In this document: in pieces, positions 25,368-34,114 of the stretch | Numbering within the stretch: position 1 is the first letter of the stretch | Layout of the letters: each line of letters begins with the position of its first letter | Source of the DNA: Pseudonocardia sp. TRM90224 | GTDB lineage: Bacteria; Actinomycetota; Actinomycetes; Mycobacteriales; Pseudonocardiaceae | DNA length: 64,000 nt | Assembly: GCF_021245725.1 (NCBI RefSeq) | Contig: NZ_JAJGSX010000006.1 | Span: forward strand, 310,001-374,000 | Direction of reading: 5' to 3' | Position numbers and translations under genes: made by a program | Notes under the pieces: generated by a model | What the model was told of the DNA's origin: nothing | The model's database searches: none | What the model saw: only the letters and a program-made list of their open reading frames with translations

Positions 25368-25434
25368 TACACCATAGACGACGCTATACCCTATCTGTTT
25401 AACTATGACCTATAGGGGAGTTCGAGGAGGGGTC
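25368..25434. promoter_or_regulatory. divergent promoter with two dyads (candidate TetR operator)
   Basis: This 67-bp gap is the most AT-rich spot in the area. It contains ATAG-ACGACG-CTAT (25374-25387) and CCCTAT (25389-25394) paired with ATAGGG (25412-25417). Such dyads between a TetR gene and its divergent target are the standard operator position. The ribosome site GAGGAGGGG for the plus gene follows. Confidence 0.6.
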
Positions 25435-25932
25435 ATGCAGCGGTTGGGACGCGATGAGGTGCAGCGCCACGTGGTGGCTCAACCGCTGCAGGTCTACGAG
25501 CTCGTCTCGGACGTCACCCGCACGCCGACATGGAGCCCGCAGGTGATCGACTGCTCGTGGCTCGACGGCGCCACCGGCCCCGCCGTCGGCGCGCGGTTCG
25601 TCGCGCGCAACAAGCTCCGCTGGTTCGTCTGGTCCAACAGGCCGGTCGTGGAAGTGGCCGATCCCGGCCGCGAGTTCACGATCTGCCGCACCGAACCGGG
25701 CGGTGGCAGCATCCGGTGGGCCTATCGCCTGCTTCCCGAGGCAGGCGGAACCCGGGTGGCGCTGAGCTACGAGGTGCTGCAGACGGTGCCGCTGGGCCTG
25801 CACATCGTGCTGCGAGTGCTGTTCGGCGTCCGCGACCTCCAGGCCGACCTGCACGCCAACATGGTCACCAGTCTCGACCGGATCGCCGAGCTGGCGACGG
25901 CTCAGCGCGCCACGGCCCCCGACGTCCCATGA
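25435..25932 (+). CDS. SRPBCC (START-like) protein
   Basis: 165 residues from ATG 25435, with GAGGAGG upstream. The family pattern is present: VAQPLQVYELVSDVTRTPTW, then SWLDGATGPAVGARFVARN, PGREFTICRTEPGGGSIRWA and VALSYEVLQ. The fold forms a hydrophobic cavity for lipids or aromatic ligands, and members include polyketide cyclases. The stop overlaps the start of the next gene by four bases (ATGA), so the two products are co-translated. The related gene at 60993 has the same SWLDGA block. Confidence 0.87.
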   Translation: MQRLGRDEVQRHVVAQPLQVYELVSDVTRTPTWSPQVIDCSWLDGATGPAVGARFVARNKLRWFVWSNRPVVEVADPGREFTICRTEPGGGSIRWAYRLLPEAGGTRVALSYEVLQTVPLGLHIVLRVLFGVRDLQADLHANMVTSLDRIAELATAQRATAPDVP

Positions 25933-26795
25933 CCGGCGCCGGGACCGTCGTCGCCAACGGCGCCGAGCTCTACCACGAGGTCCGTGGGGCGGGTCCGACG
26001 ATCCTGTTCATCTCCGGGGCGACCGGTGACGCCGGCCAGTGGGACGCCGTCGCGGACCTGCTGTCCGACGACTACACGGTGCTGACCTACGACCGACGCG
26101 GCAACTCGCGCAGCCCACGTCCACCGGCCTGGGGCAGCGCCCCGATCGGGGAGCAGGCCGACGACGCAGCGGCGCTGCTCCGAGCGCTCGGGCTCGCACC
26201 TGCGATCGGCTACGGCAGCAGTCAGGGTGCGATGGTCCTGACCGCGCTCGTCCTGCGGCACCCCGAGGTGCTCTCCGCTGCGGTGTTCCACGAGCCGCCC
26301 TACGCAGGCGCCCTGCCAGCTGCCGATGAGATCCGCGGCGGTCTGCAGCAGCTGGTCGGCGCTGCGATGGCGGAGGGCGGTCCTGCGCTCGCGACCGAGC
26401 GGTTCCTGCGCTGGGTGGGTGGGGACGCGGCCTTCGAGGCGATCGATCCGGCCACCCGCTCCCGGATGCTCGGCAACGGCGAGGTGCTGTTCGGAATGGA
26501 GATCGGAGGAGTCTCCGCGTACCTGCCCGCGCAGCAGGAGCTGGCCGCGGTGCGTACCTGTTGTGTTGTCGCGGCAGGGGCCGAGCACCGCGCTGCCGAC
26601 GCACCCTTCCACTGGTTCCACGACGCGTCGCGCTGGCTCGCGGATCGACTGGGCGCGCCGCTCGTCGAGCTGTCAGGGGGACACCTTCCGCAGCTCACCT
26701 GCCCGCAGGCGCTCGCGGCGGAGCTGCGCGACCTGTGCGAGCAGATGCGCGCGTTCCGCACGCGAGGGCAGGAAAGCCACTTTCCTGCCCTGTGA
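25929..26795 (+). CDS. alpha/beta hydrolase
   Basis: 288 residues from ATG 25929, overlapping the SRPBCC stop. The nucleophile elbow is GSSQG with Ser98; the oxyanion region reads ILFISGATGDAGQW; the catalytic His lies in LSGGHLPQL near residue 262. It hydrolyses an ester, lactone or C-C bond of an unknown substrate, perhaps one carried by the SRPBCC partner. The last ten residues (RGQESHFPAL) and the stop come from the inverted repeat at 26765-26821. Confidence 0.88.
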   Translation: MTGAGTVVANGAELYHEVRGAGPTILFISGATGDAGQWDAVADLLSDDYTVLTYDRRGNSRSPRPPAWGSAPIGEQADDAAALLRALGLAPAIGYGSSQGAMVLTALVLRHPEVLSAAVFHEPPYAGALPAADEIRGGLQQLVGAAMAEGGPALATERFLRWVGGDAAFEAIDPATRSRMLGNGEVLFGMEIGGVSAYLPAQQELAAVRTCCVVAAGAEHRAADAPFHWFHDASRWLADRLGAPLVELSGGHLPQLTCPQALAAELRDLCEQMRAFRTRGQESHFPAL

Positions 26796-26821
26796 GGGCC
26801 GGAAAGTGGCTTTGCTGCCCT
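26765..26821. repeat. inverted repeat, AAAGCCACTTTC family, copy 2
   Basis: 57 bp. The left half AGGGCAGGAAAG-CCA-CTTTCCTGCCCT is itself a perfect palindrome; the right half GGGCCGGAAAG-TGG-CTTTGCTGCCC is its near-inverse. It lies at the convergent end of the hydrolase and NTF2 genes and encodes the last residues of the hydrolase. Confidence 0.9.
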
Positions 26822-26866
26822 TTCCGGGGTCACCCCCGCCCCCGGCTCCCGACGCACGTCGAGTGG

Positions 26867-27340
26867 TCATTGCGGTGCCAGGACGGGTGGTTTCGTGCGG
26901 GCCTGCGCGTGCAGGCGCGCCCAGAGGTCGTCGAGCTGGCCGCGCAGGCGGGCGAAGCGCAGGTGGTCGACATAGTCGCGGGACTCCACGATCTCGCCGT
27001 CGCGCACCCGCATCACGAACACGCACGGCACCGCGAACGCCTCACCCGTCTCCGGGTGCGTCCCCGCGTAGGAGAACTCGGCGACGATCACCTCGGGGTC
27101 GGCGGTCTCGTGGACGACGATGTCGGCCGGCCGGACCCGGAGCCGCGCCACCTGCGCCAGCTCGGGCCGCTCGAAGTGCTTGCGGAGCTCGGCGCGGGTA
27201 GTCAGCGGTGGGATGCCCAGCGGCGCCATCGGGTGTCGGACGTCCGTGTGCTCGGCGTAGAGCTGCGGAAGCGCGGCCACGTCCTGGTCGGCGACGCCGT
27301 TGACCAGCTTGAGGAACACTTCTCGCGGTGAGAGTGGCAT
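26867..27340 (-). CDS. SnoaL/NTF2-like protein
   Basis: 157 residues from ATG 27340, with GGGAGA upstream. It shows the NTF2-fold opening PREVFLKLVNGVADQDVAAL, the turn YAEHTDVRHPMAPLG, and strands EVIVAEFSYAGTHPETGEAF and VMRVRDGEIVESRDYVDHLRF. Such cone-shaped proteins bind or isomerise small hydrophobic compounds. It is divergent from the TetR gene at 27425, with strong operator-like palindromes between them. Confidence 0.88.
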   Translation of the reverse strand: MPLSPREVFLKLVNGVADQDVAALPQLYAEHTDVRHPMAPLGIPPLTTRAELRKHFERPELAQVARLRVRPADIVVHETADPEVIVAEFSYAGTHPETGEAFAVPCVFVMRVRDGEIVESRDYVDHLRFARLRGQLDDLWARLHAQARTKPPVLAPQ

Positions 27341-27353
27341 GAGATCTCCCGAT

Positions 27354-27395
27354 ATATTCGGAGTAGAGACTCCGAATATAGGGAGTCGTCACTCC
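27354..27395. promoter_or_regulatory. tandem palindromes, likely TetR operators
   Basis: Site 1 is ATATTCGGAGT-AGAG-ACTCCGAATAT (27354-27379), a perfect 11-bp dyad. Site 2 is GGAGT-CGTC-ACTCC (27382-27395), sharing the GGAGT/ACTCC core. They fill the gap between the NTF2-like gene and the TetR gene, so the TetR product probably binds here and controls both. Confidence 0.75.
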
Positions 27396-27424
27396 GGTTG
27401 TCGAGAGAGGGAGGCACGACGAGC

Positions 27425-27970
27425 ATGCGCGCGGACGCCCGGACCAACAGGGCCCGGATCCTCGACGCGGCCGAGGCCGTGTTCGCCGAGGGCGGCGACG
27501 CCGCGTCCACCGAGGAGGTCGCGAGCCGAGCCGGCGTCGGGATCGCCACGGTGTTCCGGCACTTCCCGACGAAGCCGCAGCTGCTGGAGGCCGTGCTGGT
27601 CGGGAGGCTGGAGCGGCTGCGCGATCAGGCGGCCGCGCTCGTCGACGGGCTCGAGCCGGGCTCCGCGTTCTTCGACTTCTTCGCCACCCTCGTCGAGGAC
27701 GCCGCCGGCAAGATCGCCATCGCCACCGCGTTGAGCGAAGCGGGCGGCGGGGCCGCGCCCGAGGCCACGCGGGCGTCCGGCGAGCTGCGTGCTGCCGTGG
27801 GAAAGCTCCTGGAGCGCGCGATCGAGGCCGGTGCCGTCCGAGCTGACGTGGAGCTGCCGGAGGTCTACGCGCTACTGGTCGGGGTGTCGCGGGCGGCGGT
27901 GTACACGGCGCTCGACGCGAACGTCCGCGACCGGATGCTCGCGATCGTGTTCGACGGGCTGCGGGCATAG
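27425..27970 (+). CDS. TetR-family repressor
   Basis: 181 residues. ATG 27425 is preferred to the upstream TTG at 27398 because GGGAGG lies between them. The helix-turn-helix region is RILDAAEAVFAEGGDAASTE, then VASRAGVGIATVFRHFPTKPQLLEAV. The C-terminal domain is of the SbtR/TetR_C type with FFDFFATLVEDAAGK. It most likely represses the divergent NTF2-like gene through the palindromes at 27354-27395. Confidence 0.9.
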   Translation: MRADARTNRARILDAAEAVFAEGGDAASTEEVASRAGVGIATVFRHFPTKPQLLEAVLVGRLERLRDQAAALVDGLEPGSAFFDFFATLVEDAAGKIAIATALSEAGGGAAPEATRASGELRAAVGKLLERAIEAGAVRADVELPEVYALLVGVSRAAVYTALDANVRDRMLAIVFDGLRA

Positions 27971-27981
27971 ACCGGAGGTGC

Positions 27982-28613
27982 CTACCCGCCGATCGGCTTT
28001 TCGATATCGGCCCGCATCGCTCGCAGGAGCTTGGCCAACTCGGCCGTTGTCGTGTCCGGCCCGGTGATGATCTGACCGAAGGTCGTCTGGGCCTGGAACT
28101 GCGTCCGGGGCGGCCGAGCTGCGCATGTCGGCGAGGTCGACGACGATCGCCAGCCGACAACGAAGATCGGGAGCGCCAGACCCGTCAGGCCGATGAACGG
28201 CCAGGGTCTCGGCGCGTTGCGGGCGATGAGCCAGATCGGCAACGCGGTCAGGAAGGTCGTCGCGCAAGGAGGAGCGAGAGCCGTCCGAATTCTTCGGAGA
28301 CGGGCTTGATCGGTTCGGGGTCACCGGCCGCCAGAGTGTTGATGTAGAGCACCAGCAGGACGACCCCGATCACCACGGCCTATACGAGCGATGCCAGTAG
28401 TGCTCGACCGTAGTTCGTGGTCCGGATCGGCTGGCGGGGATACGACGGCGTGCCGGGATAGGGCGGCTGGCCGGGATGCGCCGCGTAGCCAGGGGCGAAT
28501 CCTTGTGGCGGATAGGGCGGGTGGCCGTAGGGCGGCTGGCCTGGATGAGGTGGCATCGGCCGCCGGGGTGCGAACCCGCCAACCGAGGGTCGGTGATCGT
28601 CAGGGCGGTTCAT
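27982..28613 (-). pseudogene. proline-rich membrane protein, broken by a stop and a frameshift
   Basis: From ATG 28613 the protein begins NRPDDHRPSVGGFAPRRP, then a Pro/Gly/Tyr-rich tract (PPHPGQPPYGHPPYPPQGF), then NYGRALLASLV. There a TAG (about 28382) interrupts a membrane segment that continues VVIGVVLLVLYINTLAAGDP. Near 28265 the frame must shift to read LTALPIWLIARNAPRPWPFI and GLTGLALPIFVVGW. A last segment FGQIITGPDTTTAELAKLLR ends at 27982. Three membrane spans are thus split by two lesions. It resembles actinobacterial Pro-rich DUF-type membrane proteins. It is probably inactive. Confidence 0.65.
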
Positions 28614-28691
28614 GGCCGGCGACCTTTCGCCGATGCGGACCGTTGCCAACGGCACGCTATGCATCGGCACCCCGAACCACATGAGTAGCCG

Positions 28692-29891
28692 CTACCTGCT
28701 TCGCGCCGCCCGCACCGCGCCCCGGCCTGCCACCGTCGCGACGATCACCTGTCCGGTGGCGGCGACGCACATCAGCAGGATCGGGGCCTGCCAGCCGGCG
28801 CTGACGGTGTGCAGCAGCCCGAACACCACCGGCCCGACGGCGGCCAGCAGGTAGCCGATCGACTGCGCCATCGCCGACAGCGCGCCGGCCGTGGCAGCGT
28901 CGTGGGCGCGCAGGCTGAGGAAGGCCAGTGCCAGTACCAGACACGCGCCACCGCCCAGCCCGAGCACGACGCTCCACAGCAGTGCCCATCCCGGCGCCAC
29001 GAGCAGCCCGAGGTAGCCGGCGAGCAGGATGGCCGAACTCACCGCGGCCAGCAGCCGCTGGTCGCGCGCCCATCGCAGCACCGCAGGCACCGCGAGGCTG
29101 GTTGCGACCGCGACCGCCTGGAACACGAACAGCAGCCAACCGGCCGCGGCCGCGCTCACCCCGCTGTCCTGGAGCACCTGGGGCAACCACGTGACGACGA
29201 CGTAGAAGCCCAGCGACTGCAGCCCCATGAACGCCGTGACAGCCCACGCCAGCGGTGACGCCCACGGCAACCTGTGCCCGTGCGCCGCGGCCGTGGCCGG
29301 CCGCGGCGCATTCCGCACCTGGGGCAGCCACAGCACGACGGCCACCAGCGCGAACACGACCCAGCCGCCCAGCGCGGTGCTCCAACCACCAGGGGCAACC
29401 TGGCTGACCGGCACCGCCACCCCGGACGCCACGGCGGCGACCCCGCCCATCACGGTGGCGTACGCGCTGGTCAGCAGCCCCACCCTGGTCGGGAAGTCGC
29501 GCTTGATCAGGCTCGGCAGGATCACGTTGCCCACCGCGATCCCGCCTCCGATCAGCACCGTTCCGCCGAACAGGCCGGCCGTCGTCGGCACCCACCGGAC
29601 CGCGATCCCGAGCGCCAGCACCACGAGCGCACCCCCGAGCAGCCGCTCCGGCCCCCACCGCGCGGCCAGCCGCGGAACCATCGGTGAGATCGCCGCGAAA
29701 GCCAGCAACGGCACGGTGTTCAACAGACCGGCCGCCGCGGGCGCCAGCGCCAGATCGGCCTGCACCTGATCCAGCAACGGCCCGACGCCCGTCAGGCTCG
29801 CCCGCAGGTTCGCAGCCACCACCAGCAGGCCCCACACCAGCAGCGCCCGACCGGAGCGTGACCTCCTACCCACCACCTCGTGCGTGTCCAT
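28692..29891 (-). CDS. MFS transporter, CynX/NimT type
   Basis: About 399 residues; ATG 29891 or the in-frame GTG 29900. It begins with RALLVWGLLVVAANLRASLT, whose NLR is typical of the CynX/NimT subgroup (cyanate and nitroimidazole transporters), then VGPLLDQVQADLALAPAAAG. There are 12 membrane spans; the second half has SLGFYVVVTWLPQVLQDSG. The natural substrate is unknown. It is divergent from an XRE regulator (102-bp gap), its likely controller. Confidence 0.88.
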   Translation of the reverse strand: MDTHEVVGRRSRSGRALLVWGLLVVAANLRASLTGVGPLLDQVQADLALAPAAAGLLNTVPLLAFAAISPMVPRLAARWGPERLLGGALVVLALGIAVRWVPTTAGLFGGTVLIGGGIAVGNVILPSLIKRDFPTRVGLLTSAYATVMGGVAAVASGVAVPVSQVAPGGWSTALGGWVVFALVAVVLWLPQVRNAPRPATAAAHGHRLPWASPLAWAVTAFMGLQSLGFYVVVTWLPQVLQDSGVSAAAAGWLLFVFQAVAVATSLAVPAVLRWARDQRLLAAVSSAILLAGYLGLLVAPGWALLWSVVLGLGGGACLVLALAFLSLRAHDAATAGALSAMAQSIGYLLAAVGPVVFGLLHTVSAGWQAPILLMCVAATGQVIVATVAGRGAVRAARSR

Positions 29892-29993
29892 GCTCGCCAC
29901 GATCGAGGCACCCGGTGGCGATCAACCAGGCCGAGCTCAGGCTGGCCCTCGTCGGGACACCCTTAGCCGCGGTAACCGGCATACGCTCGAAGG

Positions 29994-30830
29994 ATGGGTT
30001 CGCCGTTGGGGGACTTCCTCCGCGCCAAGCGCGACAGCATCCAGCCGGGATCCATCGGCCTGCCCGACCGCGGCCGCCGCAGGGCACCCGGCGTGCGCCG
30101 CCTGGACGTCGCCGAGCGGGCCGGCATCAGCGTCGAATACCTGACCCGCATCGAGCAGGGCCGCGACCGGCGTCCCTCGCCGGCCGTCACGAAGGCGCTC
30201 GCCGACGCGCTCGGCCTCGATGCACCGGAACGCAACCACCTGAGCTACCTCGCGAAGATCACCGGCGGGGAGTGCTCCGCCCACATCCAGCCCGTGCCGC
30301 CGGGCCGGACCGTGCGATCCTCCGTGCTGGAGACGCTCCGCCTCCTCGAACCGGGCATCGCGGTCGTGACCAACCGGCTGGGTGACGTGCTCGCCCACAC
30401 CAGCGGCTACGCGTCGATCACCAGCGGGACCGGGCTGCTCGACGCCGACCCCCCGAACCTCACCCGCTACGTCTTCACCGACCCGCGCGCGCGGACGTTC
30501 TTCATCGACTGGGCCGACGTCGCCGACGAACAGGCCTTCGACCTGTGGCTCGTCCCGTCCATCGAGAACTCCGAGTGGCTCACCGCCGAGCTCACGCCCG
30601 TCGCCGGCCCCGATTTCACGCAGCGTCTGAAGCGCCACGTCGTGCCGCCGCGCGGCGTTCTCCGGCTCCGGCACCCGGCGGGGCCCGAGCTCCACCTGCA
30701 CCGCGAGACCCTCGAACTCCCCGCCGACGACCAGCAGCTCGTCGTCTTCCACCCCACCGACGACCGAACCGCGCACGCGGTGACCCAGCTCGGCCGGGAG
30801 CGCGGCGGCCGGCTCCGGTCCATCTCGTAG
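29994..30830 (+). CDS. XRE-family regulator with MmyB-like ligand domain
   Basis: 278 residues. The N-terminal helix-turn-helix reads RLDVAERAGISVEYLTRIEQGRDRRPSPAV (residues 36-65). From about 105 onward the MmyB-like PAS-type domain begins, with LLEPGIAVVTNRLGDVLAHT, then RYVFTDPRARTFFIDWADVA and VLRLRHPAGPELHLHRETLELP. In relatives this domain may bind a fatty acid or other small molecule. It is divergent from the CynX-like transporter and probably controls it. The ATG has GAAGG just upstream. Confidence 0.88.
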   Translation: MGSPLGDFLRAKRDSIQPGSIGLPDRGRRRAPGVRRLDVAERAGISVEYLTRIEQGRDRRPSPAVTKALADALGLDAPERNHLSYLAKITGGECSAHIQPVPPGRTVRSSVLETLRLLEPGIAVVTNRLGDVLAHTSGYASITSGTGLLDADPPNLTRYVFTDPRARTFFIDWADVADEQAFDLWLVPSIENSEWLTAELTPVAGPDFTQRLKRHVVPPRGVLRLRHPAGPELHLHRETLELPADDQQLVVFHPTDDRTAHAVTQLGRERGGRLRSIS

Positions 30831-30921
30831 CCGTCGGACCCGGATCGAGTACCCGACTACTCGGGACCGGGGCCGGGCGCGACCAGATACTCGGACCTCC
30901 AGGAGGACTGGAGCGCTGATC

Positions 30922-32097
30922 ATGAGTGAGATGCTGGTCAACACGACGACGGCAGGGCTGCAGCACCAACCAGCGGTGGCGTCCTTCGCCGGGACCCACT
31001 TCCTCGTCGTGTGGGCGGACGGCAGCGACGCGACGATCAAGGGGCAGATCGTTCGCTCGGACGGCGTCCGCAGCGGTGGCGAGTTGACGGTCAGCGCCCC
31101 GGCCGCGAACAACACCGACCGCCGGCTGCCGACCGTGCGCAACATCGGGTTCGGGCTGGTCGCCGCGTGGGTGGAGCGTGCGTTCACCAACCCCGGTCCG
31201 CGCCCGCACGTGAAGCTGCGCAGGTTCGACCAGGATGGACGGCCGATCGGCGCCGAGATCCAGGTCAGCACCGCCGACGTCGATCCGGAGCACCGGCCCG
31301 CCCTGGTGAACCTCGTCGACGGCGGCTTCCTGGCCGTCTGGGTCGACCCGCGCCCCGACCAGCGGATCCGGGCGCAGCGCTTCACCAGCAGCGGGGTGAG
31401 GACGGGTGCGGAGTTCACCGTCACCACCACGGCCGGATTCCACACCGGCCCGACCTGTGTGCCGCTGGAAGGTGGGAACTACGTGGTCGCGTGGCGCAGC
31501 GATCCGGCCGCGGTCGGCGGCGGCGCGCTCCTCTTCCGCGTCTTCGACCTCGCGGGCACACCCCAGTCGGCCGAGCGGCCGGTGAACCTCTTCGGGTTCG
31601 GCGGCGGCAAGGCCTTGGCGCTGCTCGACACGGGGCGATTCGCCCTCGCCCACATCAGGAACGGGACGATGAGCGACATCGGGGTCCAGCGGAGCACCGT
31701 GGAGGCCACGGTGTTCCGCCCCGATGCGACGGAGGCCGGGATCGCGTTCGCGGCCAGCTCCGGGCAAGGCATCAACTGCTCGTCGCCGGCCATCGCGGCG
31801 CTGCCCGGGGGACGTTTCGTCGTCGCGTGGATGCAACGAAGCGCCGAGACGTTCGCCACCACTCCGGTCGTCAAGGCCAGGGCGTTCTCCGACAGCGCGG
31901 GGCCGGTCGGCGCGGAGGTCCAGGTGAGCACGTCGACAGCGGCCGACCGGGCCGGGACGTGTGCGGCGTCGACCTTCGGCTTCGGCGGCGAGGCCGTGTT
32001 CGTCGGCTGGAGCGACAACGCGGGTGGCGACGACAGCTCGGACTTCGCGGTTCGCGGGCGGACACTCCCGGTCTCCGGGCCCGGCGGGCTCGCCTGA
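30922..32097 (+). CDS. beta-propeller-like repeat protein of unknown function
   Basis: 391 residues, no signal peptide. The chain repeats a module of about 50-60 residues built on strands such as FLVVWADGSDATIKGQIV, GLVAAWVERA, GGFLAVWVDPRPDQRIRAQR, GNYVVAWRSDP, GGRFVVAWMQRS and AVFVGWSDN. Each pairs a hydrophobic V-x-W strand with an arginine-containing outer strand, followed by a xxGAEIQVST-type phrase. The pattern is that of beta-propellers or related sheet repeats seen in cyanobacterial and proteobacterial surface proteins. Export would need a non-Sec route, since no leader is visible. The start has AGGAGG upstream. It stands alone. Confidence 0.75.
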   Translation: MSEMLVNTTTAGLQHQPAVASFAGTHFLVVWADGSDATIKGQIVRSDGVRSGGELTVSAPAANNTDRRLPTVRNIGFGLVAAWVERAFTNPGPRPHVKLRRFDQDGRPIGAEIQVSTADVDPEHRPALVNLVDGGFLAVWVDPRPDQRIRAQRFTSSGVRTGAEFTVTTTAGFHTGPTCVPLEGGNYVVAWRSDPAAVGGGALLFRVFDLAGTPQSAERPVNLFGFGGGKALALLDTGRFALAHIRNGTMSDIGVQRSTVEATVFRPDATEAGIAFAASSGQGINCSSPAIAALPGGRFVVAWMQRSAETFATTPVVKARAFSDSAGPVGAEVQVSTSTAADRAGTCAASTFGFGGEAVFVGWSDNAGGDDSSDFAVRGRTLPVSGPGGLA

Positions 32098-32168
32098 CCC
32101 CGAGATTTGGCGTCAGTTCTGCCGGAGGTCGTATCGACGCCGGCCGCGAGCCCGGGGCCCGTCCCGAC

Positions 32169-32813
32169 TCACCCTCCGAGGAACCACAGGACGGCGAGGA
32201 CGCGCCGGTTGTCGTCGTCCGACGTCCCCAGCCCGAGCTTCATGAAGATGCTGGCGATGTGCTTCTCGACCGCGCTGTAGGTGATCGAGAGGCCCTGGCT
32301 GATGGCCCGGTTCGAGCGGCCCTGCGCTACGAGGACCATCACGTCGCGCTCGCGAGGGGTGAGCGTGGTGAGCCGTTCCCGTTGTCGGGTCGCGCCGAGC
32401 AGCTGGCGCACCACCTCCGGGTCGAGCGCCGTGCCGCCGGCCCCGACCCGGTCGAGGGCGTCGCTGAACGCCGCGACGTCGCTGACGTTGTCCTTGAGCA
32501 GGTAGCCGACCCCGCCCGCGGACGAGCCGAGCAACTCGCTCGCGTACCGCGCCTCGACGTACTGCGAGAACACGAGGATCGCCGTGGCGGGATGCTCCGC
32601 CTTGATCCGGATCGCGGCGCGGAGACCCTCGTCGGTGTGCGTCGGTGGCATGCGGACGTCGACGATCGCGACGTCCGGGCGGTGCTCGGCCACGGCGTCG
32701 AGCAGCGTCTCCGCGTCGCCCACGGCTGCGGCGACCTCGTGGCCGCGGTCGGTGACCACCTCGACGAGCCCGGCCCGCACGACGAACGAGTCCTCGGCGA
32801 TCACGACCCGCAT
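32169..32813 (-). CDS. NarL/LuxR-type response regulator
   Basis: 214 residues from ATG 32813. The receiver domain has acidic residues in VVIAEDSF and the phospho-acceptor Asp52 in VAIVDVRMPP, with the Lys in YLLKDNVSD. The LuxR helix-turn-helix follows at about 148-205 (LTPRERDVMVLVAQGRSNRA, then SAVEKHIASIFMKLG). It shares one base with the stop of the upstream histidine kinase gene (TGATG), so the two are a coupled two-component pair. Target genes unknown; the peptidase in the same operon is one possibility. Confidence 0.93.
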   Translation of the reverse strand: MRVVIAEDSFVVRAGLVEVVTDRGHEVAAAVGDAETLLDAVAEHRPDVAIVDVRMPPTHTDEGLRAAIRIKAEHPATAILVFSQYVEARYASELLGSSAGGVGYLLKDNVSDVAAFSDALDRVGAGGTALDPEVVRQLLGATRQRERLTTLTPRERDVMVLVAQGRSNRAISQGLSITYSAVEKHIASIFMKLGLGTSDDDNRRVLAVLWFLGG

Positions 32814-34114
32814 CAGGCGTTCCTCGGGCCAGGGGTCTCCGTCGGCAGCACGACGGTGATGGTTGTGGGTCCACCGCCGGGGCTGTCCACGTCGATGGCG
32901 CCGTCGACCGCCGACACCCGCCCGTGGAGGCCGTCGAGGCCGGCGCCGACCCGGACGCCCGCCCCGCCGCAACCGTCGTCGCGGACGTGCAGGCGCAGCC
33001 CGGGGCCGTCGGCGGCGAGCCGGATCGAGGCCCGCTGCGCGCCGCTGTGCTTCGCCACGTTCGTCAGCAGCTCCGCAGTGCAGAAGTAGACGATCGCCTC
33101 GATCGCGGGGGAGGGCCGTTGCGGAAGCTCGACCGACAGGTCCGTCGGGACGGGGCTGCGCGCGGCGAGCGTGGCCAGCGCCGCCGGCAGGCCGGCATCG
33201 AGGATCGGTGGGTGGATGCCGGCGATGAGGTCGCGCAGATCGGTGATCGCCGAGCGGGCGGTATCGAGCGCGGTGTCGACGAGGGTGCGGACCCGCCCGA
33301 CGTCGACGGTGTCGGCCGCCAGCTTCTCGCTGGCCAGGCCGAGCTTCATGGCCACCGCGACGAGCTGGGCCTGCGCTCCGTCGTGCAGATCGCGTTCGAT
33401 GCCGCGCAGGCGGACCTCGGCACCGTCGACGACGGCCGCCCGGCTGTTCTCCAGCTCGTGCACCCGCTCGGCCAGCGCGGACGGTCCGAGCAGCCAGCAG
33501 GTGAGCACCGCGTCGAGCGCCAGCACCGGGCGGAGCACCCACGGCGCGACGAGGATCATCACGACGCCCTGCGCCACGAGCAGCGCCATCTCCGGCCACG
33601 TGTCGAAGACGATGTCGCCGTACCGGATCAGGAACGGGTGCGGCACGAACCCGGCGGTCGGCGGAGCCGGCGCCTGCCCGAGGTCCCGCAGCAGCGGCGA
33701 GAGCACGAGGACCGCCCCGCCGACCCGCGTCCCGACCGCCACCACGAACGCCGCCACAGCCAGGGGGAACCGCAGCAGGAAGTAGGCGTGCGCGCGCCAG
33801 CCGCCGGTGTCGCGCAAGCCCGCGCCGATCCACAGCAGGAACCCGCGACCGGCGGGGACCGGCGGCGCCGGCCCGTCGACGGCTACACCCAGCAGCGCCC
33901 GGGAGAGCGCCCGGTGGATCGCCCCGAGCTGACGCGCCCCACGCACGGCGAGCGCCAGCAGCGGCAACCCGACGAGCGTGGCGACCAGCACCCCGGCAGC
34001 GGTCACCGAGAGCACGCTGAAGAGGAACCCGGCCAGGCCGAGCGGCAACCCGACCAGCGCATAGCCGAACTCCGCCCACGATCGCGCGGTGAACGGTTCC
34101 CTCAGCAGCGTCAT
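32813..34114 (-). CDS. sensor histidine kinase (HisKA_3 type)
   Basis: 433 residues from ATG 34114. The N-terminal region (residues 15-205) has several hydrophobic segments of the DUF-type sensor seen in actinobacterial kinases. The dimerisation/phosphoacceptor helix is RGIERDLHDGAQAQLV with His244; the ATPase domain has the N-box TAELLTNVAKHS, then LRLHVRDDGCGGAG and GLDGLHGRVSAV. It phosphorylates the co-encoded response regulator. Its start overlaps the stop of the upstream lipoprotein hydrolase by four bases (ATGA). Confidence 0.93.
   Translation of the reverse strand: MTLLREPFTARSWAEFGYALVGLPLGLAGFLFSVLSVTAAGVLVATLVGLPLLALAVRGARQLGAIHRALSRALLGVAVDGPAPPVPAGRGFLLWIGAGLRDTGGWRAHAYFLLRFPLAVAAFVVAVGTRVGGAVLVLSPLLRDLGQAPAPPTAGFVPHPFLIRYGDIVFDTWPEMALLVAQGVVMILVAPWVLRPVLALDAVLTCWLLGPSALAERVHELENSRAAVVDGAEVRLRGIERDLHDGAQAQLVAVAMKLGLASEKLAADTVDVGRVRTLVDTALDTARSAITDLRDLIAGIHPPILDAGLPAALATLAARSPVPTDLSVELPQRPSPAIEAIVYFCTAELLTNVAKHSGAQRASIRLAADGPGLRLHVRDDGCGGAGVRVGAGLDGLHGRVSAVDGAIDVDSPGGGPTTITVVLPTETPGPRNA

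Noticed and set aside
29684-30385. A plus-strand protein of 233 residues between the CynX-like and XRE genes
   Set aside because: It is very rich in Pro, Arg and Ala, is antisense to and overlaps the established genes, and has no ribosome site.
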